Assembly: GCF_025628885.1 (NCBI RefSeq)
Contig: NZ_JAOTIF010000005.1
Coordinates: 1-64,000, forward strand
Source: Paraflavisolibacter caeni
GTDB taxonomy: Bacteria > Bacteroidota > Bacteroidia > Chitinophagales > Chitinophagaceae
Reading direction: 5' to 3'
Length of the DNA stretch: 64,000 nt
Below the pieces are notes generated by a model. The model had not been told where the DNA came from, searched no databases, and worked only from the letters and a program-made list of their open reading frames with translations. Below, piece by piece: positions 1-8,190 of the stretch. A program made the position numbers and the translations under genes. Each line of letters opens with the position of its first letter. Position 1 is the first letter of the stretch.

Positions 1-177
1 TGTTCATATTTTTTTCAGCAGTAAATGCTGACTGAAGCACCCGCTTTTGTGCGATAAAATTATGCATATCCTTTCCGGAAAGCGAGCGCAGACGTTTGTG
101 CATTATTCCTCCGTTAAGCGGATGCCTTATTTTTTACGTTTCACATTTCACGTTTCACAACCAATTACCCCACTACT

Positions 178-324
178 CAATTTTATTTGGTATAATTCCA
201 ATGTTTCACTTTTAGCTAATACATCATGACTTAACCAGCTCCTTTCATATCTCTTTCCGTTTTTTGTTACCGATTGGATATCCTTGTTTTGCGATGGCTT
301 TTTCTTGTTATCTATTATTTGCCG
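178..324 (-). pseudogene. C-terminal tail fragment of a GH92 alpha-mannosidase
   Basis: Just downstream of the oxidoreductase stop, a minus-strand frame reads IQSVTKNGKRYERSWLSHD and then LAKSETLELY. This matches the usual end of GH92 alpha-mannosidases, where the beta-sandwich carries IQSxTLNGKPYxKSWxxHxD followed by a Gly-Gly-Leu segment and MGxKPN. The frame has no start of its own and no catalytic part, so it is read as a leftover tail. A second GH92 piece lies at 3664-3900, and the two may come from one broken gene. Confidence rests on pattern memory only. Confidence 0.5.
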
Positions 325-331
325 GATAGCA

Positions 332-1756
332 TTAAACTTTATAATACTGCTCCCAACCTTTGCGGGGAGGCGGGCCAACGAGTAATTCATTTGCCCGTTT
401 GCTGCTGGTAACAGTTTTCTTTTTGCGATTGAATACAATTTTCTCACCCGTCCATTGTGCCAACACGCCTAAGCAGAATACCTGGGATAAAGGACCCGCA
501 ATTGCAAATGGTGAACGTGTTTTTTCTTCACCCTTACAGGCTTTTAAAAAATTGGCAAAGTGATTGGATGGGCTTGCAGGAACATCCGGCAATTTTGAAG
601 CCATTGCTTTTGCTTTTTCTTCCGGAATAATGGACAGCGTACTTCCATGCGAACCGCCTTTAAAGATCAGGTCTTTGGTGTAAATGATCTTACCAGGATT
701 GAGCTTGGCAGGCTGTATTACGCCGTTGCTTGGCGGTGGAATGTTGGGATCGAGTGCTTGCACACCATATCCATCCGGAAGGGGTGGCTGGTTGTTAATC
801 CCGTCATACCATTTCACATCCACCGGGGGCATGTTACCACGCTTGGGAAATTTAAAAGATAGCGTTGTTGACATAGGGAAGAAGAAATTATTATGGCCTT
901 CTAACTTCAACGGGTTTACTTCGTACGGCAAACCAAGATCGAGGAACTCATGTGCAGTGTCGAGCAGGTGCGCACCCCAATCGCCAAGGGCGCCCATTCC
1001 AAAATCGTACCAGCAGCGCCATTGACCGTTTACAAAATTTTTATTGTATTCATGTCCCTGTGTTTGCATTTGCCACACATCCCAATCGAGTGTTGACGGA
1101 ATAGATTCTGCGGAAGGGAAGGATGTGATCTTCGGATTCCAGCCATGCCAGCGACGTGCAGAGTTCATGTGTGCAGTAATCGCTGTTACATCTTTAATGA
1201 TACCTGCCTCTTTCCACGCTTTAAATTGGAAATAGTTTGCTTCCGAATGTCCCTGGTTGCCCATTTGCGTAACCACATTCGGATGTTTGGCAGCCGCTTT
1301 CATCATCAGCTCCACTTCGTTAAAAGTATGAGCCATGGGTTTTTCTACATATACGTGTTTACCTAAACTGAGCGCCATCATGGTAACGGCAAAGTGAGCA
1401 AAGTCGGGTGTACATACAGACACCGCTTCAATTTGGTTGCCCATTTTATCAAACATCTGGCGGAAGTCTTTAAAGCGGGGCACATCTGGAAACTGTTTTA
1501 AGATAGTGAGCGTATGCGGTGCTTCCATATCCACATCACAAAGCGCTACAATATTGGCCAACCCTGTTTTGTGTAATTCCTGGATTACTTCTGCTGCACG
1601 GTTGCCAATACCCACACAGGCCAGGTTTACTTTTTCACCTGCGGGCATGCCAGGACTTTTTCCTTTAGCCAGCAATAGGCCCGGCGTAGCTGCCGCTGCA
1701 GAAGCCAGCAAAGCCTGTTGCAAAAACTTTCTTCTTGAATACTGGTTATTTGACAT
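332..1756 (-). CDS. Gfo/Idh/MocA family oxidoreductase, Tat-exported
   Basis: A 474-residue NAD(P)-dependent sugar oxidoreductase. A twin-arginine signal (SRRKFLQ, residues 7-13, then an Ala-rich stretch) predicts folded export with bound cofactor. The Rossmann start VNLACVGIGNRAAEV is at about 43-57, and the family EKP motif (residues 138-140) carries the lysine that contacts substrate and nicotinamide. The C-terminal half is the alpha/beta substrate domain, and family length is normal. The next gene upstream encodes a tandem DUF1080 protein 78 bases away. Such pairs are known in Bacteroidota, where an oxidoreductase makes a 3-keto sugar and DUF1080 enzymes cleave 3-keto glycosides. The role here is inferred from that pairing; the exact sugar is unknown. 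Confidence 0.88.
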   Translation of the reverse strand: MSNNQYSRRKFLQQALLASAAAATPGLLLAKGKSPGMPAGEKVNLACVGIGNRAAEVIQELHKTGLANIVALCDVDMEAPHTLTILKQFPDVPRFKDFRQMFDKMGNQIEAVSVCTPDFAHFAVTMMALSLGKHVYVEKPMAHTFNEVELMMKAAAKHPNVVTQMGNQGHSEANYFQFKAWKEAGIIKDVTAITAHMNSARRWHGWNPKITSFPSAESIPSTLDWDVWQMQTQGHEYNKNFVNGQWRCWYDFGMGALGDWGAHLLDTAHEFLDLGLPYEVNPLKLEGHNNFFFPMSTTLSFKFPKRGNMPPVDVKWYDGINNQPPLPDGYGVQALDPNIPPPSNGVIQPAKLNPGKIIYTKDLIFKGGSHGSTLSIIPEEKAKAMASKLPDVPASPSNHFANFLKACKGEEKTRSPFAIAGPLSQVFCLGVLAQWTGEKIVFNRKKKTVTSSKRANELLVGPPPRKGWEQYYKV

Positions 1757-1834
1757 AAATATCGTTTTTAATAAAAATGGAAGGCGTTAATCCCCGGCAG
1801 TAAAATAACTCACCTTTCTTAACCTGGCAATTAA

Positions 1835-3202
1835 CTATTTCAGTTCCCTGATCTTAATACTTCTAAACCATACTTCGTTACCATGATCCTGTATCAGGAT
1901 ATGCCCCTTGGGCGCTTCACCAAAGTTGGGCCATACCTTGTATTTGCTGATGGCAACCAGGTCACGAAACGCTTGTGAACCACGGTCGAACTCTACCACT
2001 TTTACACCATTGAGATAATGCTCTACACGATTGTTCGGATAAACAACAATGCGTCCTGTATTCCAGTTGCCGGGCTGGCGAAAAAAACGGGTGGACTTTT
2101 GTGATTTAATGAGATCATACAAAGAAGCCAGTGTACGATTGCCATCACGACCCAATTTTGCATCGGGATGAGTTGAGTCATCAAGCAATTGATATTCCAG
2201 GCCAATGGCCGATCCATTGCTGTTTTCTTTGAGTGTAACAAAATATTTCACACCGCTGTTGGCGCCTTTGGTAAGTTTAAAATCAAAAGACAGTTCAAAG
2301 GCGTTGTATAGATCTTTTGTAACAATATCGCCGCCATTGGTTGACTCAGCACCAGTTGATGGCAATACTCTTAGGGTACCACCTTTCACTTCCCATCCTT
2401 TTTCGGGAAACGAATCCTTGTGTGCGCCAACCCAGCCATTGGTTGTTTTTCCATCAAACAACAACTTCCAGCCATTTTGTTTTTCATAAGCTGTAAGTTG
2501 GTTGGGTTGCAGGTTGACAACATAAACCCCTTTGGGGAAAGACTTTGGTTTTATGTTCTTTGTTTGAATACGAATATCCTTCCAATAAATTTTCACACCT
2601 GCATGCTGAGGCTTACCAATAGCATGTACCTGTAAGCCAATTAAACCTTGATTGGCCGTTATTGTATCCACCAGGTAAGAAACGGCGTTTCCATCGAGCC
2701 AGGTTTTTACAGTATTACCAATACATTCAATCCTGATCTTGTGATACACATTCGGCGCAAAAAATATTTGCCCCTTAGGGTTGTAAGAAACCGGGTACAA
2801 CCAGCTTCTTCTTCCCTCTTCGTAAATACCGCCGGTCCAATTGCGTGAAGAAGGATCAAAATCGAATTGATAACCATAAATTCTCCCTTGTCCATTATTT
2901 GCTTTGGCATCAAAATTACTTTTGAACTGTACGCCAGAATTAGTATTAGTGTCGGCCATCATAGCCTCCAGTTCCAATACAAAATCGCCGGTAAATTTCT
3001 GATCACATACCAGGAAGGAATTGGGCGAACCCATTACAGTGGTACCAACAATCTGCCCATTCTCTACGGTATAAGGGGCAGAACCAGTCATCACATTCCA
3101 ACCATTCAACGACTTTCCATCAAATAAAGATTCCCATCCGCTCTTCTGTGCATAGCTGTTAAAAGAAATGACCAACAAAATGATCGCTAAAACCTGTTTC
3201 AT
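1835..3202 (-). CDS. Secreted protein with two DUF1080 (3-keto-disaccharide hydrolase) domains
   Basis: A 455-residue protein with a cleavable signal peptide (residues 1-18, ending in SYA). Two laminin-G-like DUF1080 domains follow, each opening with the family signature: SLFDGKSLNGWNV at about 25-37 and LLFDGKTTNGWVG near 247. Each has the usual ANSGVQFK / GANSGVKYF strand and a closing ILIQDHG-type motif (seen in the second). Characterised relatives hydrolyse 3-keto glucosides and disaccharides in the periplasm. It probably shares a transcript with the downstream Tat oxidoreductase. Tandem domains are common; one may bind rather than cleave. No break or frameshift is seen. Confidence 0.85.
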   Translation of the reverse strand: MKQVLAIILLVISFNSYAQKSGWESLFDGKSLNGWNVMTGSAPYTVENGQIVGTTVMGSPNSFLVCDQKFTGDFVLELEAMMADTNTNSGVQFKSNFDAKANNGQGRIYGYQFDFDPSSRNWTGGIYEEGRRSWLYPVSYNPKGQIFFAPNVYHKIRIECIGNTVKTWLDGNAVSYLVDTITANQGLIGLQVHAIGKPQHAGVKIYWKDIRIQTKNIKPKSFPKGVYVVNLQPNQLTAYEKQNGWKLLFDGKTTNGWVGAHKDSFPEKGWEVKGGTLRVLPSTGAESTNGGDIVTKDLYNAFELSFDFKLTKGANSGVKYFVTLKENSNGSAIGLEYQLLDDSTHPDAKLGRDGNRTLASLYDLIKSQKSTRFFRQPGNWNTGRIVVYPNNRVEHYLNGVKVVEFDRGSQAFRDLVAISKYKVWPNFGEAPKGHILIQDHGNEVWFRSIKIRELK

Positions 3203-3534
3203 AAATTGATTGTTGATAATGCTAAGTGTTTAAATGATTAAATATGGTTAAATGAGGTGCAGTTTTAATGAGTTTGCGAAATGCAGTACATGCGGATAAG
3301 CTTGCCCGTTTGTTTTCGGCAAATAAAATAAGTAGCAGTGTTTATAATAAAGCTTAGTAAAGCTCTTTGCATGCAACAAGCAATTTTGATTATTAAAGTG
3401 TAATCCTTTCAAGGGTTTAAAGTTGCTTGCAAGCATTGAGGAAGATGGGCGTAAAATGTATTTTTTTAGGGTAAAAATTGTCTCAGCCATGTTCTTTGAT
3501 CAGATAAAATGCATAAACACAGAAGGGCCGCCTA
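3203..3534. other. Intergenic stretch without a supported gene
   Basis: About 330 bases upstream of the DUF1080 gene. It is open in one minus-strand frame for about 80 codons, but the predicted peptide has no recognisable family, signal peptide or likely start context. It probably contains the promoter of the DUF1080-oxidoreductase pair. Confidence 0.4.
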
Positions 3535-3900
3535 TCAAAGCCAGCCCTTCTGTGTTTCCTGAATATTTTCAAAATAGCCTGCCTGGTCTTTTTTAAAGCT
3601 GCTGCTATTACCCGTAAAACCCACCACAATCGGATTCACCATTTTAAACCATACATCATCCTTACCCACCAACCCTAATTCGGGCGAATTGTGAAAAGCA
3701 TTTTCGCAAATTAACCGGGCCCATTTTTGTGTTAGCCAGGGTTTGCCCAATACATTAAACATGAAGGGTACATGGTGTACCGGTTCGTTGGCATGGTTGT
3801 AATAGTATAGCACTGAATTAATAAACTCTTTTCCATAGTTACCCATGTATATTTGGCGACCATGTTGTGAAAATTGAGCATAAGTAGCAGTAGCCATCAT
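3535..3900 (-). pseudogene. Chimeric fragment: GH92 mannosidase piece joined to a DUF4955 C-terminal piece
   Basis: A 121-codon open frame. Residues 17-80 read like the catalytic-domain end of GH92 enzymes (SVLYYYNHANEPVHHVPF, GKPWLTQKW, ICENAFHN, GLVGKDD in place of the usual GLVGNEDVGQMSAWY). From VWFKMVNPIVVGFTGNSSSF onward the frame is instead the C-terminus of the pectate-lyase-like gene at 11803. The DNA at 3567-3663 matches 11916-12012 with 9 differences in 97 positions by my count. It lacks a signal peptide and both catalytic halves, so a working enzyme is very unlikely. A junction at the shared Lys-Asp-Asp codons suggests recombination at short homology. Confidence 0.75.
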
Positions 3901-3970
3901 ATTTCATTGGTGGTATATTCGATTTCATTGGTATGTTCAACTGGCTTTAGTCCTTAAGCATCTAATCCTT

Positions 3971-6502
3971 TTATTTCACCATTTTCTCTTCAATCGCTAC
4001 CTTGTATCTGTACACCGGAACGATGTCAATTTCCTTTACTTTAGCCTTTAACTGATCGTCTAATGTTTTTTCTAAGCTACCCCAATAAATATCGAATTGC
4101 TTTTCGACAGGTAATACTTGAATTAATATAGGATCGGCTGTATTCTTAGATAAATAATTCAATCTAAACTTGCAAATACCATTATAGTTAAACTGGTCGT
4201 ACACCAATTTATTGTCTTGATACATTGTCATCAAATCTCCATCGTAATTCACCGTCACTTCCCAGTCAACTACACCGGCAGATGGCTTGCAACTATAGTT
4301 TGACTGATAAAGTTGCTGATTGGGCAAAGAATGAAATGTTGGTAAATATAGCGGACCAGGCTGCAGCGGATTAAACTCCTTTGACTTTTTAAACACAGAC
4401 AAAATAGAGTCTTTGAATGATTGAGCCGCTGCAATATTATTATCAACGATTGGCGAAAAATGTGCAGAAGGCTTGTTACCAACAGAAGGATTGATAATAA
4501 ATGAGCTGAATAAGTTGCCTGCATCCACCTGCTTGCAGGTTACCCCATTTGAAATTGATTTAACCACTACATCAGAGTTTGGATAGGTTTTAATCTCAAT
4601 CTTCCCGTCTTTGTTTGCAACTTCAAGACTCCATTGATTATTTGCTTCCTGTCTTATTAAGGCCTCTGTAAAGATCAATGCCTCTTTTTTATTACCATAA
4701 TCAATTTTATATGTCTGTAAGGCCTGCTCCCGGGTAACAACAAGCACTTTAACCAGTTCACCATTTTTACCCATTACTTCAAAATAAAAACTTCCTTCTT
4801 GTTTATCGCATGTTATCGTGCCGCTTTTTGCATTCCACAGACAACCTTTTAAAGCAGTTACTTTTTTTATGGTAGTGTTATCAAATACCATTTCCGGAGC
4901 AATGGCATCCCTGAAGAATACAAAAGTTTTTGTTCCACCATTATTTACAATAGAAAGCGGCTGTACCGTAGCATATTGTAGCAGTACACTTTGCATTTCT
5001 AACTTATAAGGCCAGATTACATAATGATTAGAAGGAAAAGTAATCGGCTTTGCCGGAACCATTTCCACCGTTGTGCCATTATTTAAACTAAGTTGAAAAT
5101 CTTTAACTGCGGGCAATGAAACAAGCCTTTGGTAATTGGAAAGAAATATAAAGCCCGCACCATTTTTGGTACGAACAGAAGCCTGCACTGTATCTGTTGA
5201 AAACATTGAACGTTTCAATTTAGCAGGAAAATAAGGGCGTGTTTCTGTCAATTTGCTTCCATAATCCTTTGCGAAAAGATTCATCAATTTTAATTCAGAG
5301 AAAGAAGGCGCCGGTATTCCCATCGCGCCTAAAGGAGCCTGGAAATCGTAATTAAGCAAGGGCATATCGTTAGGATAATTAGAAACCCTTGATTCCTGGA
5401 ACCCGTAATTGTTTCCCAAATCAAGAGGAGTCATCCCTCCATGAAACATAAAATATCCGAACCCATTTAAACCTGCTGCTAATTTTGCAAAAATATTGGC
5501 TGCTACATCTGCGGCAGACACGTCTACACGCCTGTGATAGGTTTTCTGCATACCGGCACCCAATTCAGCAGAAATTAATGGATAATTGTTTCGAACATTA
5601 GCATCCACTTTCCCTAACAAATCACTTCCGATATCATCATCTGCTTTCAACGGTTTAATGAAATACACGGGTTTAATAAATGCCTTTGTTGTTGTATTCC
5701 ACGGGCTATCGGGATAGCTGCCAAGAGTATACAAAAATTCATCCTGCTTATCTGGACCTGGGGCAAAACCACTATAATAAGGGACATCTATTCCATCACG
5801 AATTGCCATCTTTTTCAATGTCTTCATGTGTTCATATTCAGGAGCATTCTTAAAATTCAATTCATTTTCCAGTTGAAGTCCGATAATTGGCCCGCCTTGT
5901 TTAAAATAATATCCGTTACATTGTTTAGCTACCTGTTTATAATACAAATCAGAATAATGCAAGTAAGCTGAATCGTCTGTCCGTAGTTTTATGTTTTTAG
6001 CCATCAGCCAGTCGGGGAACCCGCCATTCTTAATTTCAGCATGTACCCATGGCCCTATTCTTACCCATACATACATTCCATGTTTTTTACAAAGAGCCAA
6101 AAACTTGTTGAGGTCATTGTTTCCACTCCAGTCAAAAACACCTTCTTTGGTTTCATGGAAGATCCAAATAATATAAGAACTGATCACCTGAACACCACCT
6201 GCTTTCATGGCAAGAATCTGCTGCTCCCATTGTTCAGCATTGTACCTCTCATAATTAAATTCACCCATAACAGGAAACCAGGGTTTTCCATTGCGTAGCA
6301 GGTAGTTTCCTGTATAGCTAAAGCTTTCGCCATCGGGCCTCACACTGGTTCCCATTTTCAACTTCGGTGTTATTACTGCCGCATTACTACTTTTAATTTT
6401 TATATCATATTCCAAGCGATTCTGAGCATGCAGTGCAATACACTGAATGCCAAGCATGCTCAAAAGAAAAAAAAGGCTTTTCATCATATTAATATTTCTC
6501 AC
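3971..6502 (-). CDS. GH35 family beta-galactosidase-like exo-glycosidase, secreted
   Basis: An 843-residue protein with a signal peptide (about residues 1-26, LHAQ cleavage). The N-terminal TIM barrel shows GH35 hallmarks: GEFNYERY at 80-87, AGGVQVISSYIIWIFHE near 101-117, WVRIGPWVHAEIKNGGFPDW at 146-165, then GLQLENE with the likely acid/base Glu214, and ISAELGAG with the likely nucleophile Glu313. The C-terminal 400 residues are beta-rich accessory domains that I cannot name. The usual role is release of terminal galactose from oligosaccharides in the periplasm. It lies in a run of minus-strand glycan genes, 225 bases after the fucosidase. Met6 or Met7 could equally be the start. Confidence 0.85.
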   Translation of the reverse strand: MRNINMMKSLFFLLSMLGIQCIALHAQNRLEYDIKIKSSNAAVITPKLKMGTSVRPDGESFSYTGNYLLRNGKPWFPVMGEFNYERYNAEQWEQQILAMKAGGVQVISSYIIWIFHETKEGVFDWSGNNDLNKFLALCKKHGMYVWVRIGPWVHAEIKNGGFPDWLMAKNIKLRTDDSAYLHYSDLYYKQVAKQCNGYYFKQGGPIIGLQLENELNFKNAPEYEHMKTLKKMAIRDGIDVPYYSGFAPGPDKQDEFLYTLGSYPDSPWNTTTKAFIKPVYFIKPLKADDDIGSDLLGKVDANVRNNYPLISAELGAGMQKTYHRRVDVSAADVAANIFAKLAAGLNGFGYFMFHGGMTPLDLGNNYGFQESRVSNYPNDMPLLNYDFQAPLGAMGIPAPSFSELKLMNLFAKDYGSKLTETRPYFPAKLKRSMFSTDTVQASVRTKNGAGFIFLSNYQRLVSLPAVKDFQLSLNNGTTVEMVPAKPITFPSNHYVIWPYKLEMQSVLLQYATVQPLSIVNNGGTKTFVFFRDAIAPEMVFDNTTIKKVTALKGCLWNAKSGTITCDKQEGSFYFEVMGKNGELVKVLVVTREQALQTYKIDYGNKKEALIFTEALIRQEANNQWSLEVANKDGKIEIKTYPNSDVVVKSISNGVTCKQVDAGNLFSSFIINPSVGNKPSAHFSPIVDNNIAAAQSFKDSILSVFKKSKEFNPLQPGPLYLPTFHSLPNQQLYQSNYSCKPSAGVVDWEVTVNYDGDLMTMYQDNKLVYDQFNYNGICKFRLNYLSKNTADPILIQVLPVEKQFDIYWGSLEKTLDDQLKAKVKEIDIVPVYRYKVAIEEKMVK

Positions 6503-6541
6503 TTAAGGTTTTTAATAAGAGCTGTTTAATACAACTTGACC

Positions 6542-6561
6542 AATAGCCTGTTTCGGCTATT
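6542..6561. terminator. Small hairpin between the GH29 and GH35 genes
   Basis: Seven-base arms AATAGCC and GGCTATT enclose a six-base loop. It lies between a gene relic and the GH35 start. It may attenuate read-through on the minus strand, but the flanking T-run is short, so the call is weak. Confidence 0.3.
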
Positions 6562-6614
6562 TTCCCGGTCGAATTTTTATAAAGTTTACTTGATTAACTC
6601 TTGGCGGCGTTACA

Positions 6615-6735
6615 TTATTTTACTGATACTTCAATTACATAGGCAGTATAGAACGGATAGCCGCAGGCACTTCTATCATCAACTTACCCTTTTCAACACT
6701 GTAAGCGGATTTCGTGTCAACCAGCATCAATTCAA
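6615..6735 (-). pseudogene. Relic of a glycosidase C-terminus after the fucosidase gene
   Basis: Directly past the GH29 stop, a frame offset from it reads IELMLVDTKSAYSVEKGKL, then MIEVPAA, and after one further frameshift YVIEVSVK followed by a stop at 6615-6617. This has the shape of the beta-sandwich ending of GH29-like enzymes (a strand, a short turn, xxVEVPA, then YVxxVxVK). It cannot be the end of the intact fucosidase, which already closes properly with IPVIELVLN. I read it as the tail of a second, deleted glycosidase gene. Family assignment is uncertain. Confidence 0.35.
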
Positions 6736-8103
6736 TACCAATTCTATTACCGGTATTTCATACAAAGGCTTTTTAGCTGGCAGTTTTATCACGACATCAT
6801 CTCCCTGCACTTCAAACTTTAATTCAGAGTTATCAAATAAAAACTGCGCATATTTTAGCTTGCTTTTATAACCCGGCAAAAGCAATTTGGCATCAGAAGG
6901 ATAATTATATAAATGCACATACAACCTTTTAATATCAGCATTATATGTAAGCTTGCTTCCTTCAGGCACTTTATATTCATCGGGGGCATAAGTACATTTG
7001 TAAATCGATTTGCTGTTGGCATGCATCCAATCAGCTAGACTGTCTAAAGCATTTTTTGCCCTGTAGTCAAATTCGCCACGGGCAGTAGGCCCAACATTCA
7101 AGATCAGGTTGCCGCCGTTGCTAACAGAAGATATGAGCAGGTCGAGCAGCTGCCTTTGCGATTTCCAGGTATTTTCATCTCTGTAATAGCCCCATGAGCC
7201 TGAAAATGTCTGGCAGGTTTCAAATGTCTTTCCCTTGAATTTTGCCAGTTCTTCGGGTTTCACCTGTTCAGGCGTTTCAAAGTCGGCGCCATCTTCGTAC
7301 TCCGTCAAGTCTAGACGGTTGTTTACGATAATATTGGGCTGAAGTTTTCTTACCTGTTTTAACAATGCAACAGACCCCCAGTCATCTTTACCCTTCCCAA
7401 GTAAATTACCTTTTGTGGCGTATGAATAATCCAGCCACAATAAGTCTATTTTACCGTAGCCTGTCAGCAACTCCGTAACCTGGTTATACAGGTATTTTCT
7501 GTACACGGCCATATCCCTGTTTTTATTCGCATCCTTATATGCCGCCGCCGTATCTGTAATATTGTTCAGTCGCTGCGGATGTATACGATCGATCGTAAAA
7601 TCCGGGTGGTGCCAATCAAGCAAAGAATAATAAAAGCCTATTTTAATTCCCTCCGCTCTGAAAGCATCTACAAATTCTTTCACCAGGTCTCTCTTTGCCT
7701 GCGTATTGGTGCTTTTGTAGTCTGTGTATTTGCTATCGAACAAACAAAATCCCTCGTGATGTTTGGTGGTGAGTATGGCGTATTTCATTCCGGCCGCTTT
7801 CGCCTCCTTCGCCCATAACTTTGGATCGAACTGATCAGGGTTGAAGAGGTCAAAATATTTTTGATATTGTTCATTGGTTTGCTTTTCCCTCATTTTTATC
7901 CACTCGTGGCGTGCAGGCAGGGCATACAAGCCCCAGTGAATAAACATTCCGAAGCGGGCATCCGTCCACCACTCCATCCTTTTCGTTTTCTGCTCAATCG
8001 TTTCATTACCTAACTTCTTTTGACCAAAGGCAAAACCTGCCATCATTACAAAAAAAGCAAACAACAAAAAAGTTTCACGAAAACTGCTTCTCATTTTGTA
8101 CAT
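6727..8103 (-). CDS. GH29 alpha-L-fucosidase, secreted
   Basis: A 458-residue enzyme with a signal peptide (about 1-27, FAFGQ). The GH29 barrel is clear: WWTDARFGMFIHWGLYALPA at 45-64, AILTTKHHEGFCLFDS at 109-124 with the paired histidines, and LLWLDYSY with the retaining nucleophile Asp225. The GGNLILNVGPTARGEF motif comes before a C-terminal beta-sandwich of about 90 residues. Family length is normal. It should cleave alpha-L-fucosyl ends from oligosaccharides in the periplasm. It lies 87 bases downstream of the acetylesterase in the same direction, so the two are probably co-transcribed. The acid/base residue cannot be fixed by eye. Confidence 0.93.
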   Translation of the reverse strand: MYKMRSSFRETFLLFAFFVMMAGFAFGQKKLGNETIEQKTKRMEWWTDARFGMFIHWGLYALPARHEWIKMREKQTNEQYQKYFDLFNPDQFDPKLWAKEAKAAGMKYAILTTKHHEGFCLFDSKYTDYKSTNTQAKRDLVKEFVDAFRAEGIKIGFYYSLLDWHHPDFTIDRIHPQRLNNITDTAAAYKDANKNRDMAVYRKYLYNQVTELLTGYGKIDLLWLDYSYATKGNLLGKGKDDWGSVALLKQVRKLQPNIIVNNRLDLTEYEDGADFETPEQVKPEELAKFKGKTFETCQTFSGSWGYYRDENTWKSQRQLLDLLISSVSNGGNLILNVGPTARGEFDYRAKNALDSLADWMHANSKSIYKCTYAPDEYKVPEGSKLTYNADIKRLYVHLYNYPSDAKLLLPGYKSKLKYAQFLFDNSELKFEVQGDDVVIKLPAKKPLYEIPVIELVLN

Positions 8104-8190
8104 AGTTTTTATTCAATTGAGTTTAAATGGATCATTTATTTTTGAAGACATAGACATACGCAGCATTTTTTACTAAACAGTGTAATGCTG

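Noticed and set aside
3248-3490. 80-codon minus-strand frame upstream of the DUF1080 gene
   Set aside because: Peptide has no recognised pattern and lies in a likely promoter region.
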